A DNA stretch of 64,000 nucleotides, from positions 1,655,122-1,719,121 of the forward strand of contig NZ_CP065592.1 of NCBI RefSeq assembly GCF_016025255.1, written 5' to 3'. A model generated the notes under the pieces. It was not told where the DNA came from and did no database searches. It was given only the letters and a program-made list of their open reading frames with translations. Origin of the DNA: Sphingosinicella flava. GTDB lineage: Bacteria; Pseudomonadota; Alphaproteobacteria; Sphingomonadales; Sphingomonadaceae. Below, piece after piece: positions 18,305 to 29,483 of this stretch (position 1 is its first letter; each line of letters starts with the position of its first letter). The translations under genes were made by a program, and so were the position numbers.

Positions 18305-18859
18305 CTAGCTTTGCGTTTTGCCCTCGTCCACGGGGTAAAATGTGTAGCTCAAGGTGATCTCGCTGATTTTGGACGCATCGGCATCGTCCAATATCTTCGG
18401 ATCGACGAAATAGACGACCGGCATGCGGATTTCCTGGCCGGGCTGCAGCGTCTGTTCGGTGAAGCAGAAACACTGCACCTTGCTGAAATATTGCCCTGCC
18501 TGGGCGGGCGTGACGTTGAAGGTCGCGGTGCCGGTCACCGGCTTGTCCGAGAGATTCTTCGCGACGAAGAACGCCATCTTGCGCGCGCCGATCGCCGCCT
18601 TGTCCGTCGTCTTTTCCGGCTGGAAGGACCAGGGCAGAGCGGACGAGGTGTTGGTGTCGAACCGGATCGACAGAATCTTGCCGGTCGCCTGTTTCGGCAC
18701 GTCGCTTTCCGACACCTTCATCGTCGTACCGCCAAAGCCGGTCACCTGGCAGAACATGCGGTAAAGCGGGACGCTGGCGAAGGCGAGGCCGATCATCGCA
18801 AGGACGAGGAGGGCCGCCATCCCGGCCGTGCGGTTGTTCCTTTGCGCTAGGACGGTCAT
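18305..18859 (-). CDS. ctaG: cytochrome c oxidase assembly protein CtaG/Cox11
   Basis: The 184-residue product has one N-terminal membrane anchor and a periplasmic domain with the copper-binding CFCF motif (KVQCFCFTEQ) and the conserved VPLYRMFCQVTGFGG segment. Cox11 inserts copper into the CuB site of subunit I. Its ATG overlaps the stop of the upstream small gene by four bases. Confidence 0.95.
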   Translation of the reverse strand: MTVLAQRNNRTAGMAALLVLAMIGLAFASVPLYRMFCQVTGFGGTTMKVSESDVPKQATGKILSIRFDTNTSSALPWSFQPEKTTDKAAIGARKMAFFVAKNLSDKPVTGTATFNVTPAQAGQYFSKVQCFCFTEQTLQPGQEIRMPVVYFVDPKILDDADASKISEITLSYTFYPVDEGKTQS

Positions 18860-18987
18860 GGCGCCACCGCCATCTTCGCGATGCTGATCGCATAAAGGAG
18901 GATGACGAAGGCGCCCAGCGCGAGCGCCATCACAATGGCCCGGCCCTTCTGCCTTTTGCGGATTTCCTTGTCGTCTGGATTGGTCAT
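18856..18987 (-). CDS. small single-helix protein of the oxidase operon (CoxF-like)
   Basis: This 43-residue product ([18 protein letters not shown] then one membrane helix) lies between ctaB and ctaG with four-base overlaps on both sides. Proteins of this size, charge pattern and position recur in alphaproteobacterial oxidase operons and are often annotated as CoxF or hypothetical. The translational coupling argues strongly that it is expressed. Confidence 0.8.
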   Translation of the reverse strand: MTNPDDKEIRKRQKGRAIVMALALGAFVILLYAISIAKMAVAP

Positions 18988-19895
18988 GCGATCCACCTGT
19001 CGAGAACGAGAACGCCGAAAATGGCGAAAAGGTAGAGGATGGAGAAACCGAACAGGGCCTTTTCGGGCGCCATGCCGGCCGCCTCCGTCGCCCGGTTGCG
19101 ATGGACGCGGAGCGCGAGGATCAGGAAGGCCAGGCTGAGCGCGGCGGCGGCGATGCCGTAAAGCGGCCCGGCAAGGCCGAGCGGCCAGGGCGCGACGGCG
19201 GCGATGCCCATCGGCAGGGTGTAAAGGAGGATCTGATCCCGCGTGGCCTTCGGTCCGGCGACGACGGGCAGCATCGGCACGCCCGCGGCGGCATAATCGG
19301 TACGGACGAAGAGGGACAGCGCCCAGAAATGCGGGGGCGTCCAAAGAAAGATGAGGAGGAAGAGGAGAGCGGGCAGCAGGCTGACGTCTCCCGTCGCCGC
19401 CGCCCATCCGATCAGGGGCGGGAAGGAGCCCGCGCCGCCGCCGATCACGATATTCTGGGGCGTGCGGCGCTTCAGCCAGACGGTGTAGATGATGACGTAA
19501 TAGAGGATCGAAACCGCGAGGATCGCGGCGGCCAGCCAGTTGACGGCCAGGCCCATCAGCAACACCGAAAAGGCGCCGAGGCCGACGCCGAAATGAAGCG
19601 CCGACTGCTTGTCCATCCGTCCGGCGGGAAGGGGCCGCGCCGCGGTGCGCTTCATCAAGGCGTCGAGATCGGCCTCATACCATTGATTGAGCGCCGCCGC
19701 CGCGCCCGCGCCCAATGCGATGCAGAGAATGGCGGTAAAGCCGAGCACCGGGTGGAGAGGCACGGGCGCCGCGAGCAGGCCGCAGAGCCCCGTGAACACC
19801 ACCAGCGTCATCACGCGCGGTTTGGTGAGCGCCACGAAGTCGCGCCAATCGGCGGGAAGGGTTGCCGGAGTCGTCAGTGCCATAGATGTCATCAT
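18984..19895 (-). CDS. ctaB: protoheme IX farnesyltransferase (heme O synthase)
   Basis: The 303-residue polytopic protein has the UbiA-family Asp-rich motif [21 protein letters not shown] and the second motif [10 protein letters not shown]. It converts heme b to heme o, the precursor of heme a for the oxidase. Several in-frame ATGs are close together (19895, 19892, 19883); the first is given. A repeat element separates it from ctaD. Confidence 0.95.
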   Translation of the reverse strand: MMTSMALTTPATLPADWRDFVALTKPRVMTLVVFTGLCGLLAAPVPLHPVLGFTAILCIALGAGAAAALNQWYEADLDALMKRTAARPLPAGRMDKQSALHFGVGLGAFSVLLMGLAVNWLAAAILAVSILYYVIIYTVWLKRRTPQNIVIGGGAGSFPPLIGWAAATGDVSLLPALLFLLIFLWTPPHFWALSLFVRTDYAAAGVPMLPVVAGPKATRDQILLYTLPMGIAAVAPWPLGLAGPLYGIAAAALSLAFLILALRVHRNRATEAAGMAPEKALFGFSILYLFAIFGVLVLDRWIA

Positions 19896-19907
19896 CTAAC
19901 ACCATAG

Positions 19908-19986
19908 GTCACCCCCGCGAAGGCGGGGGTCCAGACGATCTTGGTGATACCAGCATCCTCTGGATTCCCGTCTTCGCGGGAATGAC
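19908..19986. repeat. REPIN-like pair of inverted 27-bp palindromic repeats
   Basis: Copy one (19908-19934) and the reverse complement of copy two (19960-19986) share the pattern GTCA-yy-CCCGCGAAG-r-CGGG-rr-TCCAG. Each copy has its own hairpin around GAAG or CTTC, and the pair can form a larger one. It lies between ctaD and ctaB. No open frame covers it on a credible gene. Confidence 0.85.
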
Positions 19987-20008
19987 GGCTGTTCAATTTC
20001 ACGCTGCC

Positions 20009-21691
<1,683 letters not shown>

Positions 21692-22837
21692 TTAGTTTCC
21701 GCGCTTGGATTCGGCTTCACCCTGCCGGGAAACCGGCGGGGTGGTGGTGGCTTCGACGACATTGGTCGGCGCCGGAGTCGTGGCATCGGCTTCACCCGCG
21801 CCGACGGTCGGCGCGGCCGGGGCCGGATTGGCGATCGGGCTGTTCGCGGTCGCATCGGGCGAAGCCGGCTTCGCGGCGCCCGGCATGGTGCCGCCCTTCG
21901 ACGCGACCCAGGCGGCGAATTGCGCCGGCGGGACGACCTCGACCACGATCGGCATATAAGCGTGACGCGCGCCGCACAGTTCGGAACATTGGCCGTAATA
22001 GACGCCGGGCTTGTCGACCTTGAACCAGGTTTCGTTGAGGCGGCCGGGGACGGCGTCCATCTTCGTCCAGAAGGCGGGCATCGCGAAGGCGTGGATGACG
22101 TCGGCGGAGGTGACGATCAGCTTCACCGTAGCGCCAGCGGGCACCACCATGCGCTCGTCGACCGCGAGCAGGCGCGGTTCGCCGCGTTTGGCGGCTTCTT
22201 CGTCGGGCAGCATGTTCGACACCAGCTCGAAATCGCCATTGTCGGGGTAGGAATAGGTCCAATACCATTGATTGCCGGTCACCTTGACGGTGAGGTCGGC
22301 GGCGGGCGGCGAATATTGGCGGGCCAGCAGCTTGATCGACGGCACGGCGAGGACGACGAGAATAAGGACCGGGACGAGCGTCCAGATCACTTCGATCGCC
22401 GTATTGTGCGTCGTGCGCGACGGCACCGGATTGGCGGTGCGGCGGAAGCGGACGATCACGTAAAGGAGCAGCGCCAGGACGAAGATCGAGATCGCGGTGA
22501 TGACGGGCAGCAGCAGCTGGTTGTGGAACCAGGCCGCTTCCTCGCCGATCGGCGTGAACTGATCCTGTAGGCCCATGCGGCCGTCCGGCTGGCCGACGCC
22601 CGGCGCCGGGGCGCCCGGCTTGTAGGCGCCGGCGGTCTTGGCGACCGTCGCATCCGACGGGGCCGCGCCGCCGCTGGCGAGCGGGGGCGTCGAAGCCTCC
22701 TGGGGCTGAGCCGGGAGCGCCGCATTGGCGTCGGGGGCCGTGGCGGCGGGTGCGGTCGCATTGTCCTGCGCCATGGCGGCCGTCGGCGCGAGTCCGAATG
22801 CGGCGGCAATGGCGACGATCTTGAAAAGAGCGTTCAT
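21692..22837 (-). CDS. ctaC: cytochrome c oxidase subunit II
   Basis: The 381-residue product has a signal peptide (ending AAMAQ), a long Ala/Pro-rich linker of about 80 residues, two membrane helices and a cupredoxin domain with the CuA ligands in [18 protein letters not shown] further Ala/Pro-rich tail follows the domain. It accepts electrons from cytochrome c. It is the first gene of the leftward oxidase operon; the 212-base gap to pyrE should hold divergent promoters. Confidence 0.96.
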   Translation of the reverse strand: MNALFKIVAIAAAFGLAPTAAMAQDNATAPAATAPDANAALPAQPQEASTPPLASGGAAPSDATVAKTAGAYKPGAPAPGVGQPDGRMGLQDQFTPIGEEAAWFHNQLLLPVITAISIFVLALLLYVIVRFRRTANPVPSRTTHNTAIEVIWTLVPVLILVVLAVPSIKLLARQYSPPAADLTVKVTGNQWYWTYSYPDNGDFELVSNMLPDEEAAKRGEPRLLAVDERMVVPAGATVKLIVTSADVIHAFAMPAFWTKMDAVPGRLNETWFKVDKPGVYYGQCSELCGARHAYMPIVVEVVPPAQFAAWVASKGGTMPGAAKPASPDATANSPIANPAPAAPTVGAGEADATTPAPTNVVEATTTPPVSRQGEAESKRGN

Positions 22838-23049
22838 CTGTTTCCCTTGGCAACCCCTCCCAGGCGGAGCGGGGGCGACTTCGGCCTTCTGGCGTTGCGG
22901 CGCCTTATAGCAGCGACCGCGCGCGTCTCAAGCGGCTTCGATCATATGCCGCGAAACGCCCGTTCCGGGGCCGCACCGGCTTGATGGCTTTCGTCCCACG
23001 GCCTATCTGCGAGCGAGCATCGAACCTTTCAAAAGGCCTGGCCGACCGC

Positions 23050-23631
23050 ATGACCGAAGACGACATATTGGCAGAATTCCGCGCCGCCGACGCTCTTCTC
23101 GAAGGCCATTTCATCCTGTCCTCCGGCCTCCACAGCCCGCGCTACCTGCAATGCGCGCGCGTGCTGATGGACCCCATGCGCGGCGCCCGCCTCGCCTCCG
23201 CCCTCGTCGCGACCATGCCGCGCGACCTGCGCAGCGCGATCGAAATCGTCGTGTCGCCGGCCATGGGCGGAATCATCGCGGGGCACGAAGTCGCGCGCGC
23301 GCTTGGGGTCGAGGCGCTGTTCGTCGAGCGCCCGGCCGGCACGTTCGAGCTGCGCCGCGGTTTCCGCCTGTCCCCGGGCCAAAAGGTGCTGATGGTCGAG
23401 GACGTGGTGACGACCGGCCTTTCCTCGCGCGAGGCGATCAAGGCGATCGAGGACGCGGGCGGCGACGTCATCGCGGCTGCCTCTCTCGTCGACAGGTCCA
23501 ACGGCACGGCGGACCTCGGCGTGCCCTTTTATCCGCTCATCCGTCTCACCGTCCCGACCTACGAGGCGGACGCGCTGCCGCCGGAACTGGCCGCGCTTCC
23601 CGCCGAAAAGCCGGGCAGCCGCAAGGCGTGA
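23050..23631 (+). CDS. pyrE: orotate phosphoribosyltransferase
   Basis: The 193-residue protein has the PRPP-binding signature [15 protein letters not shown] (about 118-132) and the typical N-terminal [20 protein letters not shown]. It makes OMP in pyrimidine synthesis. The ATG at 23050 ([10 protein letters not shown]) gives the family length; an in-frame frame upstream to 22981 is rejected. Its stop overlaps the pdxJ GTG by four bases, so they are co-translated. Confidence 0.95.
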   Translation: MTEDDILAEFRAADALLEGHFILSSGLHSPRYLQCARVLMDPMRGARLASALVATMPRDLRSAIEIVVSPAMGGIIAGHEVARALGVEALFVERPAGTFELRRGFRLSPGQKVLMVEDVVTTGLSSREAIKAIEDAGGDVIAAASLVDRSNGTADLGVPFYPLIRLTVPTYEADALPPELAALPAEKPGSRKA

Positions 23632-24359
23632 CCGCTCCGCTCCGCCTCGGCGTCAACATCGATCATGTCGCGACGATTCGAAATGCGCGGGGCGGGCCGC
23701 ATCCCGATCCGGTGCGCGCCGCCTTCGCAGCGGCGGCGGCAGGAGCGGACGGCATCACCGCGCACCTGCGCGAGGATCGGCGGCATATCACCGACGAGGA
23801 TATCGCCCGGCTGAAGGACCGGCTTGAAATTCCGCTCAATCTGGAAATGGCGGCCACGGAGGAGATGCTGGGCATCGCGCTGCGCCATCGCCCGCACGCC
23901 GCCTGCATCGTGCCCGAGAAGCGCGAAGAGCGGACGACCGAGGGCGGCCTCGACGCCGCCGGACAGTTCGATCATCTGGCGCCCTTCGTCGCGAAACTCG
24001 CCGAAGCGGGCATCCGCGTCAGCCTGTTCATCGAGCCCGAGGCAAAGCAGATCGACGCCGCGATCCGCCTCAAGGCGCCTGTGATCGAATTCCATACCGG
24101 CCGCTACGCCCATCTTTCGGGCGAAGCGCGCGCCACGGAATTGCGCCGCCTCGCCGATGCCGCGGCACTCGCCTGGAAGAACGGCATCGAACCGCATGCC
24201 GGGCACGGCCTTACCTACGACAATGTCGTGCCGGTCGCCGCCATCCCGCAGGTTGCGGAACTCAATATCGGCCACTTCCTGATCGGCGAGGCGATCTTCA
24301 CGGGCATCGATCCCAGCATCCGCCGCATGCGCGCCTTGATGGACGAGGCGCGGGGTTGA
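23628..24359 (+). CDS. pdxJ: pyridoxine 5'-phosphate synthase
   Basis: The 243-residue TIM-barrel protein begins with GTG and shows [29 protein letters not shown] and [11 protein letters not shown], all PdxJ signatures. It condenses 1-deoxyxylulose 5-phosphate with aminoacetone phosphate to form pyridoxine 5'-phosphate. It lies in the common alphaproteobacterial order pyrE-pdxJ-acpS-lepB. Confidence 0.96.
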   Translation: MTAPLRLGVNIDHVATIRNARGGPHPDPVRAAFAAAAAGADGITAHLREDRRHITDEDIARLKDRLEIPLNLEMAATEEMLGIALRHRPHAACIVPEKREERTTEGGLDAAGQFDHLAPFVAKLAEAGIRVSLFIEPEAKQIDAAIRLKAPVIEFHTGRYAHLSGEARATELRRLADAAALAWKNGIEPHAGHGLTYDNVVPVAAIPQVAELNIGHFLIGEAIFTGIDPSIRRMRALMDEARG

Positions 24360-24372
24360 GCGGTCCTTCTAA

Positions 24373-24486
24373 ATCCTCCCCGGTACGGGGAGGGGGACCA
24401 GCCGCAGGCTGGTGGAGGGGTTGTTCAGACCTCGCCAACCCCTCCACCGCCGTTCCGGCGGTCCCCCTCCCCGTACCGGGGAGGAT
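24373..24486. repeat. long inverted repeat containing the acpS ribosome binding site
   Basis: Bases 24373-24399 are the exact reverse complement of 24460-24486, and the inner segments (GGTGGAGGGGTTG near 24411-24423 against CAACCCCTCCACC near 24436-24448) also pair. Each outer arm is itself a CCTCCCCGGTACGGGGAGG palindrome. The right arm contains the GGGGAGG at 24478-24484 that serves acpS. Confidence 0.9.
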
Positions 24487-24489
24487 CTT

Positions 24490-24906
24490 ATGATCATCGG
24501 CATCGGTTCGGACCTCTGCAATATCGAGCGGATCGAAAGGTCTCTCGAACGGTTCGGCGACAGGTTCGCCAATCGGGTCTTCACCGATGTCGAGCGGGCC
24601 AAGGCCGAAAGCCGGTCGTTCACGCGCGCCGGAACATATGCGAAGCGCTTCGCGGCCAAGGAGGCCTTTTCGAAGGCCGTCGGCACCGGCTTCAAGCGCG
24701 GCGTGTTCATGAAGGATATAGGCGTCGTCAATAAAGCCTCCGGCGCGCCGACGCTGGCGTTGACCGGGGGGGCGAAGGCAAGACTTGACGCCATGATCCC
24801 GGACGGCCACGCGGCGGAAGTGCATTTGACGATGACCGACGACCATCCGTTCGCCCAGGCGTTCGTGATCATCGAAGCGGTCCCATTAGCGAGGAGCGAA
24901 GGGTGA
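24490..24906 (+). CDS. acpS: holo-[acyl-carrier-protein] synthase
   Basis: The 138-residue product starts [20 protein letters not shown] and has the magnesium-binding and catalytic segment [18 protein letters not shown], as in AcpS. It transfers 4'-phosphopantetheine from CoA to apo-ACP. The ATG lies five bases after GGGGAGG, which belongs to the inverted repeat directly upstream. The stop overlaps the lepB GTG start. Confidence 0.95.
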   Translation: MIIGIGSDLCNIERIERSLERFGDRFANRVFTDVERAKAESRSFTRAGTYAKRFAAKEAFSKAVGTGFKRGVFMKDIGVVNKASGAPTLALTGGAKARLDAMIPDGHAAEVHLTMTDDHPFAQAFVIIEAVPLARSEG

Positions 24907-25772
24907 GCGAAACGAGCCAGCCCGCCGAAACGACGGACGGCGAAACCGAAGCGAAGAAGAAGACCAATTGGCGTGACGAGGCGAAGGGCATCTTCTGGCT
25001 CGTCCTCGCCGTGCTCGGCTTCCACAGCTTCGTCGCCAAGCCTTTCTACATTCCGTCCGAATCGATGATGCCGGGGCTGCTGAAGGGCGACCGTCTGGTG
25101 GTCAGCAAATATCCTTACGGCTGGTCCTGGGTGTCGCCGTCCTTCCACGTTTTTCCGCCGACGCAGGGGCGCATCTTCGGGTCGCTGCCCCAGCGCGGCG
25201 ACGTGGTGATCGTGACTCCGCCCGGCGCCAAGGTGGATTATATCAAGCGCGTTATCGGTCTGCCCGGCGACACGCTGGAAATGATCCAGGGCCAGCTCTT
25301 CATCAACGGCGAGCCGGTGAAGCGGGAGCGGCGCCCCGACACGCTGATTCCGGTCGACGCCAATGTCCCCTGCCTCCCCGACCGCTTCGCCGACGCGCGC
25401 GCGCCGGGACCGGACGGGCAGCTTTACTGCCGCATGCCCGTGGTGCGCGAGACTTTGCCGGGCGGCGCGACCTACGACACGATCGACCGCGGCTATACCG
25501 AGGCCGACGATTTCGCGGCGCTGACCGTGCCGGCCAACCATCTGTTCCTGATGGGCGACAATCGCGACAACAGTTCCGACAGCCGCTTTCCAACCAGCAT
25601 GGGCGGGCTCGGCGGGCCGGTGCCGTGGGAAAATATCGGCGGGCGCGCCGAGTTCATCACTTTCTCGCTGGACGGCACGTCGCAGATCCTGAACCCGATC
25701 AGCTGGTTCACCGCCTTGCGGGGCGGCCGTGCCGGCGATAGCCTGCATCCGGAGCGGCCAGAAGGGAATTAA
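24903..25772 (+). CDS. lepB: signal peptidase I
   Basis: The 289-residue protein has an N-terminal membrane helix ([16 protein letters not shown]), the catalytic Ser region [13 protein letters not shown] (about 52-66) and Lys region [25 protein letters not shown], and the box [12 protein letters not shown]. It removes signal peptides at the inner membrane. It starts with GTG overlapping acpS. In many relatives rnc and era follow; here an AI-2E family gene follows instead. Confidence 0.95.
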   Translation: MSETSQPAETTDGETEAKKKTNWRDEAKGIFWLVLAVLGFHSFVAKPFYIPSESMMPGLLKGDRLVVSKYPYGWSWVSPSFHVFPPTQGRIFGSLPQRGDVVIVTPPGAKVDYIKRVIGLPGDTLEMIQGQLFINGEPVKRERRPDTLIPVDANVPCLPDRFADARAPGPDGQLYCRMPVVRETLPGGATYDTIDRGYTEADDFAALTVPANHLFLMGDNRDNSSDSRFPTSMGGLGGPVPWENIGGRAEFITFSLDGTSQILNPISWFTALRGGRAGDSLHPERPEGN

Positions 25773-25773
25773 G

Positions 25774-26847
25774 ATGAGCGAAGCGCAGGGCCTGCATGTC
25801 GAGAAGCCCGGCCCCGCCGAGCTGCGCGATCCCCTGATCCGCGACGAGCTCAAGAAAGCGGGCGTGTGGTTCACCCTCGCGCTCGCCATCGCGCTCGTCA
25901 TCTTCCTCGCCCAGCCTTTGCTGCTGATCGTCGCGGGCCTTGTCTTCGCATCGATGCTGGACGGCGGCGCCCGCCTGCTCGGCCGGGTGTTGCCGATCGG
26001 CCGCGGCTGGCGGCTCTTGATCGTCGTCGTCGCTTCATTGGCCTTCCTGTTCGGCACCTTCGCCATGGCGGGCATGCAGATTGCCGCACAGGCCGAAACC
26101 TTTCGCACCGTGGTCGAAGCCCAATTGCAGCGTGGGCTCGACTGGCTGAGCTCGTTCGGCCTGTTCGAAGGCGGCATCAAGGTCGCCGATTTCAGCCAGC
26201 AGATCATGGGGTCGCTCGGGCGCCTCACCACGGCCGTGTCGAGCGCGCTGGGGGCGATCACCAGCCTGTTCATGATCTTCATCATCGGCATCTTCGTCGC
26301 GGTCGAACCGCGCATCTACGAACGCGGCGTCGGCTGGATGCTGCCGATGCGCCGCCGCGATCAATTCTACCGCACGACCGGCCACATGGCCCATACGCTC
26401 CGCCGCCTGATGGCGGGACGCCTGCTCGGCATGGCGGTGGAGGGCGTCGGCACCTGGCTCCTGCTGATGGCGGGCGGCGTGCCGATGGCGGCGATCCTCG
26501 GCATCATCACCGGCATCCTCGCCTTCCTGCCCAATATCGGCGCCATCATTTCGGGCGTCCTGATCGTGCTGGTCGGCTTTTCGGTGAGCTTCGAGGCGGG
26601 CCTCTGGGCGATCGGCGTCTACCTGGTCGTGCAGATCGTCGACGGCTATCTGATCGTGCCTTACGTCGCGCGCAAGACCGTGGACCTTGCCCCCGCCCTC
26701 GTCCTTGGCGCGCAATTGCTGTTCGGCGCCCTGCTCGGGATCATGGGGCTGGCGCTCGCCGATCCGATCGTCGCGATGATCAAGGCGGCGCTGGAACAGA
26801 AATCGAAGGAGGATAATGGGCTGGCGGCGGGAACGGCCGAACCCTGA
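25774..26847 (+). CDS. AI-2E family transporter (PerM/TqsA-like)
   Basis: The 357-residue polytopic protein has about eight membrane helices and the family signatures LMAGRLLGMAVEGVGTW, ILAFLPNIGAIISGVL and VQIVDGYLIVPYVARKTVDLAPALV. Family members export or antiport small solutes; the substrate cannot be told from the sequence. It starts one base after the lepB stop, so it is in the same transcription unit. Confidence 0.9.
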   Translation: MSEAQGLHVEKPGPAELRDPLIRDELKKAGVWFTLALAIALVIFLAQPLLLIVAGLVFASMLDGGARLLGRVLPIGRGWRLLIVVVASLAFLFGTFAMAGMQIAAQAETFRTVVEAQLQRGLDWLSSFGLFEGGIKVADFSQQIMGSLGRLTTAVSSALGAITSLFMIFIIGIFVAVEPRIYERGVGWMLPMRRRDQFYRTTGHMAHTLRRLMAGRLLGMAVEGVGTWLLLMAGGVPMAAILGIITGILAFLPNIGAIISGVLIVLVGFSVSFEAGLWAIGVYLVVQIVDGYLIVPYVARKTVDLAPALVLGAQLLFGALLGIMGLALADPIVAMIKAALEQKSKEDNGLAAGTAEP

Positions 26848-26861
26848 CCGTCTAAGGCGCT

Positions 26862-26879
26862 CCCCGGCGAAGGCCGGGG
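26862..26879. repeat. short GC-rich palindrome between convergent genes
   Basis: CCCCGGC and GCCGGGG flank a GAAG loop, the same hairpin style as the repeats near ctaB. It lies between two convergent genes and could end transcription or be a degenerate single copy of that repeat. No T-tract follows. Confidence 0.5.
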
Positions 26880-26890
26880 GCACAATGAAG

Positions 26891-27502
26891 CTATTCGGCC
26901 TTCGCCCCGCCCTGCTGCGCTTCCATCTGCTGCTGCATCTGGCGCATCGCCTGAAGCTGCTGGAGCTGTTCGGGGGGAATGGGCTGGAAGTCGCGAAGCG
27001 TCAGGTCGAATTCCAGGACCGCATTGGCCGGAATGACGACCTCGCCGGTCTGGGGATCGCGCTGCTCCTCGGCGCCGTAGCCGAGCTCGGGCGACAGCCA
27101 GATGCGATAGGTGGCGCCGCGCTGCATGAGCTGAAGCGCTTCGCTGAAGCCCGGCACCACGCCGACGACCGGGAAGGTCGCCGGACCGCGGCCCGCGCTC
27201 GTGTCGAACACCTTGCCGCCGGGAATGCGGCCTTCATAGTCGACCGCGACCATGTCGGTTTCGCCCGGACGCGGCCCCGCACCCTGCTGCAGCACCTTAT
27301 ATTGCAAGCCCGAAGCGGTGGTGACGACACCGTCTTCTTCGGCATTATCGGCCAGGAAGGAAGCAGGGTCGGCCGCGCGCTGCCCTTCGGTTCCCACATA
27401 AGCGAGACCGGCGCCGGCGGCGCAGAGAATCGCAATGCCCGCCCAAAGCCTGACGACGGAACCCTTCTTCAAGGGGCGAATCGGAACGGCTGTGACGGAC
27501 AT
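26891..27502 (-). CDS. FKBP-type peptidyl-prolyl isomerase, membrane-anchored
   Basis: The 203-residue product has an N-terminal signal anchor (LWAGIAILCAAGAGLAYV), then an FKBP domain (VAVDYEGRIPGGKVFDTS, ATYRIWLSPELGYGAEEQ) and a Gln-rich coiled tail. It should catalyse proline isomerisation in the periplasm. It is convergent with the AI-2E gene and upstream of nothing on its strand; rpsU lies behind it in the same orientation. Confidence 0.9.
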   Translation of the reverse strand: MSVTAVPIRPLKKGSVVRLWAGIAILCAAGAGLAYVGTEGQRAADPASFLADNAEEDGVVTTASGLQYKVLQQGAGPRPGETDMVAVDYEGRIPGGKVFDTSAGRGPATFPVVGVVPGFSEALQLMQRGATYRIWLSPELGYGAEEQRDPQTGEVVIPANAVLEFDLTLRDFQPIPPEQLQQLQAMRQMQQQMEAQQGGAKAE

Positions 27503-27574
27503 CGCGTCTATCCTGCGAGAGTGTGAAAGGCGGCGGGCGCGACCCGCCGATTCGCAAAGGTGCGTCAGCGCCGC

Positions 27575-27781
27575 TTAGCGGGCGCCGTCGCGCTCCATCC
27601 GCTTGCGCTCGAGCTTGCGGGCGCGGCGCACGGCGGCGGCACGCTCGCGGGCGCGCTTTTCCGACGGCTTTTCATAGTGACGGCGCAGCTTCATCTCGCG
27701 ATACACGCCCTCGCGCTGGAGCTTCTTCTTCAGCGCGCGGAGCGCCTGGTCGACATTGTTGTCGCGAACGATGATTTGCAT
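27575..27781 (-). CDS. rpsU: 30S ribosomal protein S21
   Basis: The 68-residue basic protein starts [20 protein letters not shown], the S21 signature, and ends in a long Arg/Lys-rich helix. It is a late-binding small-subunit protein involved in initiation. The ATG at 27781 matches the conserved start; an upstream GTG-type extension adds only four residues. Confidence 0.96.
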   Translation of the reverse strand: MQIIVRDNNVDQALRALKKKLQREGVYREMKLRRHYEKPSEKRARERAAAVRRARKLERKRMERDGAR

Positions 27782-27995
27782 GCTTCTCGTCACTCTCCGA
27801 TCAAAAGCCCTTGGCGAACCGAATGGCCCGCCCCAAGCCAGAACAACTTCAATGAAAAAGGGTCGCCGCCGTCCAAAAGGGCAGCGTCGTCGCGGGGCCG
27901 ATACCAGCGAAGGCCCATGCTTTCAAGCCGAAAGGGCAGGAATGCGGTCCGGGCGCCCTCTTCCAGCGCGCAACGGCCGCGCCTAAAAGAGCGGC

Positions 27996-28544
27996 ATGAC
28001 CCGCTTCACCGTCAACGGCCAGCCTGTCCATTACCGGATGGATCCCGAAACGCCGCTTCTCTTCGCCCTGCGCGATGCGTCCAACCTGACCGGCACCAAA
28101 TATGGCTGCGGCATGGGGCAGTGCGGCGCCTGCACGGTCATCATCGACGGCCAGGCGGTCAGGAGCTGCCAGGTCACCATTGCCCAGGTCGAGGGGGGCT
28201 TCGTCACCACCATCGAAGGGCTATCGCGCGATCGTTCGCACCCGGTGCAGCAGGCCTTTGCCGCCGAGTGGGCCGTCCAATGCGGTCATTGCACGCCAGG
28301 CTTCGTGATGGCGGCGGCGGCCTTGATCGTGGGCAACGCCAATCCCAGCGACCTGGAGATCGACCGGGCGCTCACCAATCTTTGCCCCTGCGGCACCTAT
28401 CCCCGCGTCCGGCGGGCGGTGCGGCGGGCGGCGTCCATCCAGGCGGGGCGGGAACGCGCCGACGGGGCCCCCGCGCCCGGCATCGACCCCGCGGAGGCCG
28501 CGCGTATCGTGCCCGCCTTGCGCCGTCCGCCGCGCGGCGAATGA
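27996..28544 (+). CDS. orphan 2Fe-2S subunit of a molybdenum hydroxylase (IorA/CoxS-like)
   Basis: The 182-residue protein has the plant-type [2Fe-2S] motif CGMGQCGACTV followed by RSC, and the second cluster motif CGHCTPGF with CPCGTYPRV, as in the small subunit of isoquinoline 1-oxidoreductase and CO dehydrogenase-type enzymes. A molybdopterin large subunit and FAD subunit would be expected next door but are absent here. It is divergent from rpsU with a 214-base gap. The family is certain and the partner unknown. Confidence 0.9.
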   Translation: MTRFTVNGQPVHYRMDPETPLLFALRDASNLTGTKYGCGMGQCGACTVIIDGQAVRSCQVTIAQVEGGFVTTIEGLSRDRSHPVQQAFAAEWAVQCGHCTPGFVMAAAALIVGNANPSDLEIDRALTNLCPCGTYPRVRRAVRRAASIQAGRERADGAPAPGIDPAEAARIVPALRRPPRGE

Positions 28545-28660
28545 GGCGCTTTCCTTACAAAAGGCTGCCGCCCCGGTTCAGCAACGGCTCATCCGGACGG
28601 GCGCACAACCCGTCTTGTGCCGGCGACGCATGTGGAGCCGGTTTGTAATGGAGTAATGCA

Positions 28661-29431
28661 ATGCGAAAGGCATTCATGGTTTTGATGATGGCCGCGACGG
28701 CGGTGTCCGCGGTCGCCCCCGCAGCGGCGCAGGATGCCGGCGGCGACGCCCGCGCCCGGTTCCAGGCCCGCCTCGGCGGCGGCCAGGGCGCCCGTGGCGA
28801 GCAGGGCACGGAGCGCCGCGAAAATCGTGCGGAACGCCGGGACGATCGCCGCGACGCGCGAAACGAACGCCGCGACGACCAGCGTGATGCCCGGATCGAA
28901 CGCAACGACGATCGCCGCGATGCCCGCATCGAGCGGAACGACGATCGCCGGGACGCCCGCATCGAACGGCGCGACGATCAGCGCGATGCGCGCAACGAGA
29001 GGCGTGGCGATTGGCGGGACGGACGCAGCGAGCGTCGTGACGACCGCCGTGACAATAATAACGATTGGCGGAACGACCGCCGCGACACCCGTTGGGACCG
29101 CCGCGACGACCGCCGGCAGGCACAGCGCTGGAATCGCGGCTGGCGCAGCGACAATCGCTACGACTGGCAGCGCTACCGCTACCAGAATCGCAACGCCTTC
29201 CGCGTCGGCCGCTATTATGCGCCCCACCGGCACAGCTATAGCCGCCTGTCGATCGGCCTGTTCCTCGGTTCGTCTTTCTACGGCAACCGCTATTGGATCA
29301 ACGATCCGTGGCAATATCGCCTGCCGCCGGCCTATCCGGGCACGCGCTGGGTCCGCTATTATGACGACGTGCTGCTCGTCGACACCTATAATGGCGAAGT
29401 CATCGACGTGATCTACGATTTCTTCTGGTAA
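28661..29431 (+). CDS. RcnB-family periplasmic protein with 11-residue charged repeats
   Basis: The 256-residue product has a signal peptide (ending AAAQ at about 24) and a C-terminal RcnB-like domain (YYAPHRHSYSRLSIG, YGNRYWINDPWQYRLPPAYPGTRWVRYYDDVLLVDTYNGEVIDV). Between them residues 58-152 are about nine copies of an 11-residue unit of the type ERRDDRRDARN. RcnB in E. coli influences nickel/cobalt homeostasis; sphingomonads carry many paralogues of unknown role. A terminator follows at 29484-29520. Confidence 0.88.
   Translation: MRKAFMVLMMAATAVSAVAPAAAQDAGGDARARFQARLGGGQGARGEQGTERRENRAERRDDRRDARNERRDDQRDARIERNDDRRDARIERNDDRRDARIERRDDQRDARNERRGDWRDGRSERRDDRRDNNNDWRNDRRDTRWDRRDDRRQAQRWNRGWRSDNRYDWQRYRYQNRNAFRVGRYYAPHRHSYSRLSIGLFLGSSFYGNRYWINDPWQYRLPPAYPGTRWVRYYDDVLLVDTYNGEVIDVIYDFFW
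28832..29117 (+). repeat. 33-bp tandem repeats inside the RcnB-like gene
   Basis: The DNA repeats a roughly 33-base unit built on CGCGACGATCGCCG blocks about nine times, encoding the 11-residue Arg/Asp repeat. Units differ at several positions, so the array is old enough to have diverged but could still vary in copy number. Confidence 0.8.
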
Positions 29432-29483
29432 TCGCTTCGGACGGAGCCTTAGGCTCCGTCCGGAAAAGCGAGAGCGGGAAAAG

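Noticed and set aside
24369-26315. 648-residue open frame antisense to acpS-lepB
   Set aside because: It runs through three clear genes and a repeat and shows no protein-like composition.
28832-29117. Possible CRISPR array
   Set aside because: The repeats are contiguous 33-base coding units in frame with an exported protein, without unique spacers or cas genes.
29438-29462. Perfect palindrome taken as a second terminator
   Set aside because: No T-run follows on either strand; the terminator with a T-run is the next hairpin at 29484-29520.
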